NCBI RefSeq assembly: GCF_013204795.1
Contig: NZ_JABMKW010000008.1
Span: 248,001 to 312,000, forward strand
Source of the DNA: Pedobacter panaciterrae
GTDB lineage: Bacteria; Bacteroidota; Bacteroidia; Sphingobacteriales; Sphingobacteriaceae
DNA: 64,000 nt
Reading direction: 5' to 3'
Each line of letters opens with the position of its first letter. Position 1 is the first letter of the stretch. Below are positions 36,480 through 44,934 of this stretch, piece after piece. The notes under the pieces were generated by a model. It did not search any database and was not told where the DNA came from. It saw only the letters and a list, made by a program, of their open reading frames with translations. Made by a program: the position numbers and the translations under genes.

Positions 36480-36896
36480 ATGGAAATTAACCTGATACGT
36501 AAAAACAATAAATTTAATTTTGAAGCTCAGAACCCAAGCGGTCAAACTGTAGAACTGGATGCTAAGCCTGAAATTGGTGGAGAAGGTAAAGGTTTCAGAC
36601 CAATGGAAATGCTGTTGGTGGGCCTTGGAGGTTGCAGTGGAATTGATGTGGTGAATGTGCTAACCAAGCAAAAAGAGCCATTAAATGATGTTAAAATCAA
36701 TATTAAGGCCACTCGTAAGGATGAAGAGATGCCGCCAATATTTGATGTGATAAACATACATTTCGATCTTTATGGCGCATTAAATGTTCAAAAAGTAGAA
36801 AGAGCACTTGCTTTAACTTTCGAAAAATATTGCTCAGTATCTAATATTTTGGAGCGTTCAGCTACGCTGAATTTTACATACGAAATTCATCAGTAA
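36480..36896 (+). CDS. OsmC/Ohr-family protein
   Basis: A 138-residue alpha/beta protein with the two redox cysteines of the OsmC family, one in GLGGCSGIDVVNVL and one in FEKYCSVSNILERSA. The N-terminal strand pair and KGFRPMEMLLVGL precede them. Family members reduce organic or fatty acid hydroperoxides with dithiols. This form (LIRKNNKFNFEAQNPSGQ) resembles the YhfA-like branch, whose substrate is unclear. It is 38 bases after ispE and may be co-transcribed. A long palindromic repeat follows it. Confidence 0.9.
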   Translation: MEINLIRKNNKFNFEAQNPSGQTVELDAKPEIGGEGKGFRPMEMLLVGLGGCSGIDVVNVLTKQKEPLNDVKINIKATRKDEEMPPIFDVINIHFDLYGALNVQKVERALALTFEKYCSVSNILERSATLNFTYEIHQ

Positions 36897-36933
36897 GGTC
36901 ACTCTGATCTGAACCCCGTTATGTCGATAACCC

Positions 36934-37007
36934 CCGTCATCTCGACTTTACGAGAGATCTCTTGAATAAGCATAACCAAGAGATCTCTCCTAAAGTCGAG
37001 ATGACGG
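36934..37007. repeat. Long palindromic repeat (GTCATCTCGA family), copy 1
   Basis: Two 31-base arms (36934-36964 and 36977-37007) are inverse complements with one mismatch and a 12-base loop. The arms start CCGTCATCTCGACTTTA and end GAGAGATCTCTTG. A second copy with the same ends is at 55986-56076. It lies between the convergent osmC and lapA-like genes, a typical place for REP-like elements. Confidence 0.85.
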
Positions 37008-37016
37008 CAATATCTC

Positions 37017-37295
37017 CTAGCTAATATAATCGCGATCCTCATCGCTCAACGCTTTCTTACGATCTTCGGGTTTTATCGGCGTATCAACCCTGTCATAGGT
37101 GCTTAAAGTAGTTCTGGGTCTGCCGGCCCAATAGCCCAGTATAAATCCAACAAAAGTACATACACCCACTACCAGCAGTTTAGAAATTTCTTTCTTTACA
37201 AAAATGAAGTTAAACTCTACGGCGTCTGTATTTATCATTAAAAAAATAGTAATGATTGCTGTAAATGCGATGATGAAAATGGTTTTGGTCTTCAT
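37017..37295 (-). CDS. LapA-domain small membrane protein
   Basis: The 92-residue protein has two hydrophobic segments (about 5-21 and 38-57) and the LapA/YciS pattern: NTDAVEFNFIFVKKEISKLL between them and GFILGYWAGRP after the second. The cytoplasmic tail is charged. LapA (LapB partner) takes part in regulating lipopolysaccharide synthesis in enterobacteria. The Bacteroidetes versions keep the domain, but their role has not been shown. The start lies three bases from the stop of the upstream outer-membrane gene, so they share a transcript. Confidence 0.8.
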   Translation of the reverse strand: MKTKTIFIIAFTAIITIFLMINTDAVEFNFIFVKKEISKLLVVGVCTFVGFILGYWAGRPRTTLSTYDRVDTPIKPEDRKKALSDEDRDYIS

Positions 37296-37298
37296 GAC

Positions 37299-40109
37299 TT
37301 AAAAGCTATAGTTTAAAATTAATTCTAATATAGGATTTTGGTTATACACTTTGTTTACAAAAACACACCTGGCGCCCACATCCACAATCGGCTGATAACG
37401 CAGTAGGTTCATACTACTACGTAATTCGAAACCAAAAGTTTTAGGTTCTGCTAAATTTGTTTCTGTACCGATGTTTTCATAATGGCAGAACATGCCTGCT
37501 CTCAGATTTCTGATATAGGCCAGCGGACCGATTTCTGCATCGGGGAAAACGATAGGGAAGCGGTAATTGAAAAGCAGGGTGTTTCTGAGAACGCTTTTTG
37601 CCCTGATGTTACTATAGCCATAAACAGTGTTTATTTCCTGGTCGTACAATCTTATGCCTGATGTATTCTGATAATTGAAATTGGCCAGGAAAGAGTGGTT
37701 TTTTAGCAGACCAGGGAAATACAGGAATCCTTCAACAGCGAACAATCGGCCGGCAAGATTATCATCAAATGGTTGGTGCATGTAAGAAATCCTTAATATC
37801 TGTGCCCATTTTGGTGCAATGTCTCTTGCGGCCTGTGCCGTGCTATGGTTAAAGGTGAAGTTGTATTCCATCGGGAAAATTAATTTGCTGATGAAATTTT
37901 TGGGCAGGTTTTCGGGCTGGTATCTTTGGGTGTAACTGGTTAGTGCATTAAAAGAGAAATTGTAAGTCTCATTTAGCGCGTTTAAGCTTATTGGAACGGA
38001 TGCCTGAAGTTGGATATTGTTTTCTCTCCAATCGCCCTGCAGAACGCCTGATTTTGTGTTATAGAAAGTTCTTCGCGGCCGGTTCCTGTAGGTGGCTCTT
38101 ATGATCGGATAAAAACTTTTTAAAGTGAAGCCTGCATTGTACTCGAATTTTTTCAGGTCACGGTAATAATCCACTCTTGCAAAAAAACCGAAAGTGTTAA
38201 GCAGGTTGTCGGAATTTAGTTGTAGTCCGCCGCGGTACTCGTTTTCGATAACCGGAATTATGCTGTGTACATTGAACAGGTTTGTTAGTGCACGGTATGG
38301 TTTTGAGGAGTAACTGCTATCTGGGATATTGTCGAAAACATTCGTTGTGTTCTCTTGTTTTTGGACGGCGCTGCCAAAATAAACGAAATTGTTATCGCCC
38401 GGTTGTTTTAGTTGTAGCGGCATTTCTGAAATTCCATAGCCGCTTAGTGTGTAGTTGTTGAAAATAATGGAAGCAGTGCTATCGGCTTGCGTTGGATTAA
38501 AGGCGCCGTATTTAGAGGCGCTCAGAGCGCTTATCTTTTTTGAAATGGTATCTATGCTGTAAATGTTGTCGATTCCATCGTAATGCGCGTTAAAAGCTAT
38601 TCCTCGGTTAATGTATATCGGTCTGCTTATCTGCTGTTGCGTTTCCTTTATCAACTGTTCTGTTTTTTCTCCCTTGTCTGTTACCCACAAGGCTTTTCCT
38701 TTTTCGCTAACGCTAATGTAGGTGATCAGGTTTCCACTGGCGTTGTAGGCCGGAGTTTGCAGTATCAGGTTTTCGGGATTAGGAATAGTGTTTAGGATCG
38801 CACCGGTTTCTGCGTCAAGTTCTACCAGGTTGCATTTGTTGCTCAGGTCAAATTTTACTGCGATTATTTTTTTTCCGTCGGCAGAGAGTGTTGGCGAGAA
38901 GATGCGGCTTCTGGTGGTTAATTTTTTTTGCCGACCTGTCTTTAGGTTGTAGCTGCAAATTACGCTGTAGCTGCGCTGGCGATATCTTGGGTCATAACGG
39001 ATCTCATCCCAAACCACAATGTTGTTCGCGTAACTAAACCATGGTTGCTCCTGGTAGCCGATGCTTAGCAGTTTTGTTTCTTTTTTTGCGCTGTCGATTA
39101 TTGTGAAATGTGCTGTCTCTGCCTTGCTTTGTTTCAGGGTCAGAATTCTGCCATCCTTAATTTTTACAGGGAGGAAGTAGTTGGTTGCAAATTTTGAATC
39201 CTGGTTTAGTATCGGGTAGTTTTCCGTTTTGGTTTTTTCAGATTGCGCGGTCCATTCTTTTTTTAAAGTTTCGGTGGTTTGGTTAAACCATTTTTTAGTT
39301 CCGCTCTTGGTGAACTTTTTCAGGCTGTTCGAAAAGGGGTACGGTCTTACTGGTCTTTTGCGGATGTCGGTAAGCAGGCTGTCGAAAATATTTTTTCCAA
39401 ATTCTTTTCTAATGTTCGATGCCATCAGGTAGCCGAGTTGGTAGTAGCCGGGGGTGATGTCTTTTTCAGATCCGAAGCTGACTTTGCTGTATGAGAATTT
39501 TTTGCCTTCGAGCAAGCTGGTTCGGTAAGGCATGATCCACGAAGGCTGTCTTCCGCGACCGGCATTTGTGAGAGCGGTTTCGATGGTTACGGCATCGCCT
39601 TCAAAAAACCAAAGTGGTATGCTAACTCCGAACCAGGCGAAGTAAACATACTCGGGAAAAGGGTAGGCTTTTCCGCCGGTTAATTTGTCGTATTGAGCCA
39701 CGTGTCTGAGCTCATGAACGGCAAGGTTATTTAGCCAATCCTGACTGTCGAATTGCTGAGGAGGGGTGGTGTAAAATTCCGACTTTTTTGGAGCGAGTTG
39801 AACGAAGCCGTTTGCGATCACTCCACGGTTTTGAAGGACTAGTGGGAGGGTGGTTTTTTGCCTCCTAAGACTACCGCCTACATGGGGGTAAATATAGCCC
39901 AGGGTATTGGCCATTCTTTGGGCTTCTTTTTCGAGCCCGTCCGGAAATATGATCCTGAAGCCAGATGCATTTATTTGTCGCCATTTTACACTAAGTGGGT
40001 TTTGTTCTCCGCCAAAAAGCTGGGCAAAAGCAGTATGTGAAATTATACTTAATGTTAGTGTTATTATAAATTTGATTATCAGTTGTTTGAGCTCTTTATT
40101 TGATGTCAT
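37299..40109 (-). CDS. Large outer-membrane protein: zinc-peptidase-like domain, beta-propeller and barrel
   Basis: The 936-residue product has a signal peptide (about 1-30, ending AFAQ). Residues 40-270 look like a gluzincin: LAVHELRHVAQY provides HExxH at His132-Glu133-His136, and PLWFFEGDAVTIETAL offers Glu170 as third ligand with the usual EG(x)A context. Residues about 290-560 carry repeated TolB/WD-like blades (GRILTLKQS, ADGKKIIAVKFD, NLITYISVSEKGKALWVTD). From about 630 to the end, alternating strands such as FGFFARVDYYRDLKKFEYN and the final LELILNYSF indicate an outer-membrane barrel. I know of no assigned function. A surface or periplasmic protease tethered to the outer membrane is the obvious reading. 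Confidence 0.72.
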   Translation of the reverse strand: MTSNKELKQLIIKFIITLTLSIISHTAFAQLFGGEQNPLSVKWRQINASGFRIIFPDGLEKEAQRMANTLGYIYPHVGGSLRRQKTTLPLVLQNRGVIANGFVQLAPKKSEFYTTPPQQFDSQDWLNNLAVHELRHVAQYDKLTGGKAYPFPEYVYFAWFGVSIPLWFFEGDAVTIETALTNAGRGRQPSWIMPYRTSLLEGKKFSYSKVSFGSEKDITPGYYQLGYLMASNIRKEFGKNIFDSLLTDIRKRPVRPYPFSNSLKKFTKSGTKKWFNQTTETLKKEWTAQSEKTKTENYPILNQDSKFATNYFLPVKIKDGRILTLKQSKAETAHFTIIDSAKKETKLLSIGYQEQPWFSYANNIVVWDEIRYDPRYRQRSYSVICSYNLKTGRQKKLTTRSRIFSPTLSADGKKIIAVKFDLSNKCNLVELDAETGAILNTIPNPENLILQTPAYNASGNLITYISVSEKGKALWVTDKGEKTEQLIKETQQQISRPIYINRGIAFNAHYDGIDNIYSIDTISKKISALSASKYGAFNPTQADSTASIIFNNYTLSGYGISEMPLQLKQPGDNNFVYFGSAVQKQENTTNVFDNIPDSSYSSKPYRALTNLFNVHSIIPVIENEYRGGLQLNSDNLLNTFGFFARVDYYRDLKKFEYNAGFTLKSFYPIIRATYRNRPRRTFYNTKSGVLQGDWRENNIQLQASVPISLNALNETYNFSFNALTSYTQRYQPENLPKNFISKLIFPMEYNFTFNHSTAQAARDIAPKWAQILRISYMHQPFDDNLAGRLFAVEGFLYFPGLLKNHSFLANFNYQNTSGIRLYDQEINTVYGYSNIRAKSVLRNTLLFNYRFPIVFPDAEIGPLAYIRNLRAGMFCHYENIGTETNLAEPKTFGFELRSSMNLLRYQPIVDVGARCVFVNKVYNQNPILELILNYSF

Positions 40110-40510
40110 TTTTCTGATTTACTAAAATAATTAGTATTTGTAAATTTTTGTTGGTTAATTTTGATGATTTTTTAATTTATGTATATGTATTTAATTTTCT
40201 GACTTTCAAATAAATATACTAATAAAGTAAAGAACTGATAATTCTGATTTTTGTGAATTTTTAGCGTAGAAATGGAGGTTTTGGTGTTTCTGGAGCTAAT
40301 TAATTTCAGGTTGTCGGAATCTGCTGTTAAGGTACACTAATTAAGCTTAAAATCCAACAAAATTTCTTTGTTAAAATTTGGCTGTGTATACAGAAATGAA
40401 AAATATGAGCGGGTAAAATGCTTGTCGGATGTGTCGTATTTTGAGTGAAAACTGGCTTAAATCTGAGGGGTAAAACGACCTCCCTATCTCCTGTTTCAAC
40501 AGATGATTTA
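40110..40510. other. AT-rich intergenic gap, 401 bases, no gene seen
   Basis: This stretch separates two minus-strand genes. No open frame longer than about 22 codons, no strong hairpin with T run and no tRNA-like structure was seen. It presumably holds the promoter of the 936-residue outer-membrane gene, but no full TTTG/TAnnTTTG pair was convincing. Confidence 0.5.
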
Positions 40511-41407
40511 CTACTGTAAATTCTTTCTTTTTTTGTAGATGGGATAAAGGAAAACTGAGCCTAAAATGAGTGCGGCTCCGAAGTAAAATCCGGTAGACAT
40601 TGCCTCTTTTGTTCCAAAGAAAATGAAGGCCAAAAGGATGCCGTAAACAGGTTCGAGGTTGGTGATGAGCGCTACCCTAAAAGCCGACAAAGTGCGCATC
40701 ACGGACACGCCGGCAACGTAGGCAAGTGCGGTGCATATGGTACCCAAAACGGTAAGGTAAATCCAGTCGGTAACACTTAAATTGAAGGCCTCGGTAAGCA
40801 AGCTTTGATCGGTAAAACGATACAATGTGATCCAGAAAAAGGCACCTGTAATCTCATAAAATCCAATGATTTTATGGTCGCTTTTTTGGACTAAAGTAGA
40901 ATTTATGGTGGCAAATAAGCTCGATGCAAGGGCTGAAGTAAGGCCAAAAATGATGCCTAAAGTATACTTTGATTCGAATTTAAAGATCAGATATATGCCT
41001 GCAATGATGATTAAACCGACGATGACATCAGGTATAAGGATGCATTGTTTCTTTATTAGAGGCTCTAAAATAGCTGTAAAAAGAGTAAAAGAAGAGAGGC
41101 ACACGAGGGTTACAGATACTGTTGAAACCTTAATGGCATGGAAGAATAATATCCAATGTATGGCCACTATACTGCCCGTAAAAAAGAACTGCAGAAACTG
41201 CTTTTTGGTTACCCTGATGCTGGTTTTGGTAGCCATGAAGTAGATGAACAGCGTGATGCTGGCTATCATTACCCTGTACCATACCATTTGTACCGCATCT
41301 ATTGAGATTAATGCCCCTAGGATGCCTGTAAAGCCCCATATAAACACCGTAAAATGTAGGATTAATAAGTTTCTGGTTACAGACGTTTCTGATGTAACCG
41401 GGGTCAT
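40511..41407 (-). CDS. EamA/RhaT-family (DMT) transporter
   Basis: Ten membrane segments in two EamA repeats over 298 residues. The first repeat has LHFTVFIWGFTGILGALISI and VWYRVMIASITLFIYF, the second GLTSALASSLFATINSTLV and EPVYGILLAFIFFGTKEAMS. Family members export amino acids, purines or other metabolites. The start overlaps the LptG stop by one base, so it is the third gene of the tgt-lptG-eamA unit. The substrate is not predictable. Confidence 0.9.
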   Translation of the reverse strand: MTPVTSETSVTRNLLILHFTVFIWGFTGILGALISIDAVQMVWYRVMIASITLFIYFMATKTSIRVTKKQFLQFFFTGSIVAIHWILFFHAIKVSTVSVTLVCLSSFTLFTAILEPLIKKQCILIPDVIVGLIIIAGIYLIFKFESKYTLGIIFGLTSALASSLFATINSTLVQKSDHKIIGFYEITGAFFWITLYRFTDQSLLTEAFNLSVTDWIYLTVLGTICTALAYVAGVSVMRTLSAFRVALITNLEPVYGILLAFIFFGTKEAMSTGFYFGAALILGSVFLYPIYKKRKNLQ

Positions 41408-42510
41408 TATTTAGGTGCTTTTCTCAGTAGATAATAGCCCAGCAGACCAAAGAATATTGTTGGTGCCAGCACTGCAAATAGTGGTGAAGTGCCTCCTTTT
41501 AGGGAGAACATTTTAGCAAATTGGTTCATTACAATATAGCCAAAGCTTAATAATATACCTATTCCAAGGGGTAAACCAACACCTCCACGAACCTTTCTGG
41601 AGGATAGTGCAACACCTATGAGGGTTAAAACAAACGCAGAAAGAGGGTGTAGGTAGCGCTTATATTGCTCAAATAACAAATCATTCCAAATACCTGTGCC
41701 TCTTATCTTTTCTTTTCTGATTTTGTCTGATAACTCTTTGTTACTCAGGTTCTCAAATATATTGTCGTAGGCTGAGAAATCATCTGGTCGCATGTCCAGT
41801 ACAGTATCTTTAGGTTTTACCAATTCCCTTACAAAAGTCTCTTTAAGGCCATTAATATACCTTACAGAGTAGTTGGTTAGTCGCCATGATCTCTTTAAAG
41901 AATCGTACGATATTTCTTCTGCAACAAGCTTTTTTGTCAATACGTCGCCTTTGAAATTATCTAATGAGAACCTGCTTCCTTTCTTTGTTTTATTGTCGAA
42001 ACTATCCATATAGATGTATGTATTTGCATCTAATTTCATGTGGATATTGTTCTTGCTTGGCGATGCATTCTTCTTTACGTAGGTGTTCTCAAAGCTGTTT
42101 TTAAGCTGATTTGTATAAGGCAGAATGAACAGATTGGAAGCCAGATTTAGTGAAAATATGACGAATGCTGATATAAAATAGGGTAAAAGGAAGCGATTAA
42201 AGCTTACTCCGCCACTTAGGATAGGCACAATTTCGGTTTGATCAGCCATCTTTGCTGTAAAGAAGATTACCGCAATAAAATTGATCAAGGGCGAGAGCAT
42301 GTTAACGTAAAAAGGGATTGAACCTGCATAATACAGGGTTACAACCTGCCAAAAGGTAAGGTTTGCGCTTAGAAAATCGTCTAGCTTTTCCGACAAGTCA
42401 AAAATAACGATAATCACTACAAATAAGGTCAGGGTGTATAGAAACGTGCCCAGATACTTACTGATAATGTACCAGTCGATGATTTTAACCCTGTCTTTTA
42501 AGAAACTCAT
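41407..42510 (-). CDS. lptG: LptF/LptG-family lipopolysaccharide export permease
   Basis: LptF/G proteins form the inner-membrane part of the LPS export machine with the ATPase LptB. The 367-residue chain has three N-terminal membrane segments (LGTFLYTLTLFVVIIVIFDL, then YYAGSIPFYVNMLSPLINFI), a large periplasmic jellyroll-like middle (about 130-270) and three C-terminal segments (PLSAFVLTLIGVALSSRK, GGVGLPLGIGILLSFGYIV). The pattern is the YjgP/YjgQ family. Which of LptF or LptG it represents cannot be fixed without the paralogue. It starts one base after the tgt stop. Confidence 0.9.
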   Translation of the reverse strand: MSFLKDRVKIIDWYIISKYLGTFLYTLTLFVVIIVIFDLSEKLDDFLSANLTFWQVVTLYYAGSIPFYVNMLSPLINFIAVIFFTAKMADQTEIVPILSGGVSFNRFLLPYFISAFVIFSLNLASNLFILPYTNQLKNSFENTYVKKNASPSKNNIHMKLDANTYIYMDSFDNKTKKGSRFSLDNFKGDVLTKKLVAEEISYDSLKRSWRLTNYSVRYINGLKETFVRELVKPKDTVLDMRPDDFSAYDNIFENLSNKELSDKIRKEKIRGTGIWNDLLFEQYKRYLHPLSAFVLTLIGVALSSRKVRGGVGLPLGIGILLSFGYIVMNQFAKMFSLKGGTSPLFAVLAPTIFFGLLGYYLLRKAPK

Positions 42511-43641
42511 TTATAATTTATTCCCTAAGATAGTTACCATTTTGTTTTTCCACGCATAAAACTCACCTGCAATGATTTTTTCGCGGGCCTGTTTAACCAG
42601 CCAAAGATAGAAATGTAGGTTGTGCAAGGTAGCTATTTGTGCACCCAGGATCTCTTTTGAGTGCATTAGGTGCCTTAAATAGGCCTTAGAATATACCTGG
42701 TCTGCATGCAGGTCACTGTCGGCTTCAATTGGTGAGAAATCATTTGCCCACTTCTTGTTGCCTATATTAATGATACCATTTTTAGTGAAAAGCATACCAT
42801 TTCTGGCATTTCTTGTAGGCATTACACAATCAAACATATCTACACCTAACGCAATATTCTCTAAAATATTGATAGGAGTACCTACGCCCATTAAATAACG
42901 AGGCTTTTCATATGGTAAAATATCACATACTATTTCAGTCATCCCGTACATTTCTTCGGCAGGCTCACCAACAGATAAACCACCTATTGCATTGCCCTCA
43001 CGGTCCATAGAAGCGATAAATTCAGCAGATTTTTTCCTTAGATCTTTATAGACTGAACCCTGCACAATAGGGAAAAGGGTTTGGTTAAAGCCGTATTTTG
43101 GCTCTGTTGAGTCAAATCTTGTACAGCAGCGCTTTAACCAGCGATGGGTCATGTTAATAGAAGATGCTGCATATTTATAATCGCATGGATACGGTGTACA
43201 TTCATCAAACGCCATGATAATGTCGGCCCCAATGGTACGTTGTATATCCATTGCATATTCAGGTGTAAATAGATGCTTTGAACCGTCAATATGTGAATTA
43301 AAGGTAACTCCTTCTTCTTTGATTTTTCTTACTTTGCTCAAAGAATACACCTGATAGCCGCCACTGTCGGTTAAAATAGGACGGTCCCAGCCAATAAATT
43401 TGTGTAATCCGCCGGCTTGTTCCAGAACATCTAACCCTGGTCTGAGATACAAGTGGTAGGTGTTTCCAAGAATTATTTTGGCATCGATATCATTTTTAAG
43501 CTCTCTTTGATGTACTGCTTTAACTGTTCCTGCAGTGCCTACAGGCATGAAAATAGGAGTTTGTATCTCTCCGTGATCCGTTGTAATTGTTCCTGCTCTT
43601 GCTTTTGAATGTATATCTTTTGCCTCTAAACTAAACTTCAT
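42511..43641 (-). CDS. tgt: tRNA-guanine transglycosylase, lacking the zinc cysteines
   Basis: Tgt exchanges guanine-34 for preQ1 in tRNAs with GUN anticodons, an early step of queuosine formation. Present are TDSGGYQVYSLSKVRKIKEE, FDECTPYPC, QGSVYKDLR, GGLSVGEPAEEM, RYLMGVGTP and DMFDCVMPTRNARNG with the nucleophile Asp. The C-terminal zinc site normally reads C-x-C-x2-C and a later His. Here the matching residues in DFSPIEADSDLHADQVYSKA are Ser309, Leu311 and Asp314; His340 is kept. Length (376) and all catalytic parts are normal, so the enzyme is probably active with a structure that does without zinc. It leads the tgt-lptG-eamA unit. Confidence 0.93.
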   Translation of the reverse strand: MKFSLEAKDIHSKARAGTITTDHGEIQTPIFMPVGTAGTVKAVHQRELKNDIDAKIILGNTYHLYLRPGLDVLEQAGGLHKFIGWDRPILTDSGGYQVYSLSKVRKIKEEGVTFNSHIDGSKHLFTPEYAMDIQRTIGADIIMAFDECTPYPCDYKYAASSINMTHRWLKRCCTRFDSTEPKYGFNQTLFPIVQGSVYKDLRKKSAEFIASMDREGNAIGGLSVGEPAEEMYGMTEIVCDILPYEKPRYLMGVGTPINILENIALGVDMFDCVMPTRNARNGMLFTKNGIINIGNKKWANDFSPIEADSDLHADQVYSKAYLRHLMHSKEILGAQIATLHNLHFYLWLVKQAREKIIAGEFYAWKNKMVTILGNKL

Positions 43642-43709
43642 CTGTGTATGTTTATTGTTTTTTGATTAGAGTAAGTTAGTGTGTAATCTTCCTCTTCAAA
43701 AAATCAGGG

Positions 43710-43717
43710 CAAAAGTA
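43710..43717 (-). promoter_or_regulatory. -7 promoter box upstream of tgt
   Basis: On the minus strand the bases read TACTTTTG, an exact TAnnTTTG match, 68 bases before the tgt start. No TTTG is found at the expected distance upstream. Confidence 0.35.
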
Positions 43718-43812
43718 GCAAAAAACCAGCTATTTACGGGCTAAAATTTTTATCAACATAAATGTGCATTACTGATTAAAAATGAGAAATTTGCCAGTTA
43801 CAAAAATACATC

Positions 43813-44934
43813 GTGGAATTAACCTTAATTGAGAGCTGCCTGCTCGGCGCTTTAATCTTTTGCTTCTTAATACAGCTATATTTTAGCCTCTTTGTTCACT
43901 TAAAACTTGCTCTGGTAAAAGTCGATCCTATTCCCGAAACAGGTAGAAAACCTTTAAGTGTTGTGATTTGCGCACGCAATGAAGTTAATAACCTTACAGA
44001 ATACTTGCCTTCCGTTTTGGAGCAGAATTATCCTGATTATGAGGTTATTGTTGTTAACGACAGATCCTGGGATGGTACACGTGAATTATTGGAAACCTTT
44101 GAAAAACAATATAAGCACCTTAAAGTTGTTCACGTAAATGAAGGAGAAAAGTTTATAGCAGGTAAGAAATTTGCAGTTACCATGGGTATTAAAGCAGCCA
44201 CAAATGAGTGGCTTGTTTTTACAGATGCCGATTGTTTGCCTGCCTCGCAAGATTGGTTACTGAGCATGCAGCAACCCGAAAATGAGCATGTGGATATCCT
44301 TTTAGGTTACTCACCTTATATAAAAAAGAGAGGGATATTGAATGCTTTAATTCGTTTCGAGACATTTTTTACAGCAGTAAATTACCTTTCATTTGCTTTA
44401 AAAGGTATGCCTTATATGGGGGTTGGCCGCAATATGGCGTATAAGAAATCATTATTTTTTAAGAAAAAAGGGTTTGCGGCACACATGCATATACCTTCGG
44501 GCGATGATGATCTTTTTGTAAATGCTCATGCAACCAGAAGTAATACCGCAATTTCTATTAATAAGGATGCTCATGTTTGGAGCGAGCCAAATACAAGTTT
44601 TGGTGCTTATCTGAGACAGAAGAAAAGACATTTTGGAGCAGGTAAAATGTATAAAGGAAAACATAAGTTCATCCTCTCGTCGCAGATTATTATTCAATTC
44701 CTGTTTTATGCTTTCTTTGTCGCTTTGTTGTTCTTTAAAGCTACCTTATATATATCACTTGGTGTTTTTGTATTGAGTATTATAATAAGGTGTTTTGTTT
44801 ACCCACGCCTTTTAAAGCGGTTAAGTTATGGTAATTTGAGTATTTGGTTTCCTGTTTTGGATATTCTATTGTTCATTTTTCTAGTGTTTAACGGCATTCT
44901 GTCTATATTTGTTAAAAAAGTACAGTGGAAATAA
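43813..44934 (+). CDS. Family 2 glycosyltransferase, membrane-bound
   Basis: A GT2 enzyme of 373 residues with a GTG start at 43813; the nearest upstream ATG is in another frame. One N-terminal membrane segment (about 6-28) precedes the GT-A domain: PLSVVICARNEVNNLTEYLP, DYEVIVVNDRSWDGT, and the metal motif Asp138-Ala-Asp140 in LVFTDADCLPA. A later HIPSGDDDLFVN and RQKKRHFGAGK resemble the ED and QxxRW-type acceptor region. Two or three membrane segments end the protein. The sugar and the acceptor are unknown; glycolipid or polysaccharide synthesis is likely. Its end overlaps the rsmG start by ten bases. Confidence 0.9.
   Translation: MELTLIESCLLGALIFCFLIQLYFSLFVHLKLALVKVDPIPETGRKPLSVVICARNEVNNLTEYLPSVLEQNYPDYEVIVVNDRSWDGTRELLETFEKQYKHLKVVHVNEGEKFIAGKKFAVTMGIKAATNEWLVFTDADCLPASQDWLLSMQQPENEHVDILLGYSPYIKKRGILNALIRFETFFTAVNYLSFALKGMPYMGVGRNMAYKKSLFFKKKGFAAHMHIPSGDDDLFVNAHATRSNTAISINKDAHVWSEPNTSFGAYLRQKKRHFGAGKMYKGKHKFILSSQIIIQFLFYAFFVALLFFKATLYISLGVFVLSIIIRCFVYPRLLKRLSYGNLSIWFPVLDILLFIFLVFNGILSIFVKKVQWK

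Noticed and set aside
36934..37007. CRISPR-like repeat
   Set aside because: There is one inverted pair with a single loop and no series of direct repeats with spacers; the second copy is 19 kb away.
40110..40510. Small gene or RNA in the 401-base gap
   Set aside because: The longest frame noticed is about 22 codons and no stable hairpin or tRNA-like fold was found.
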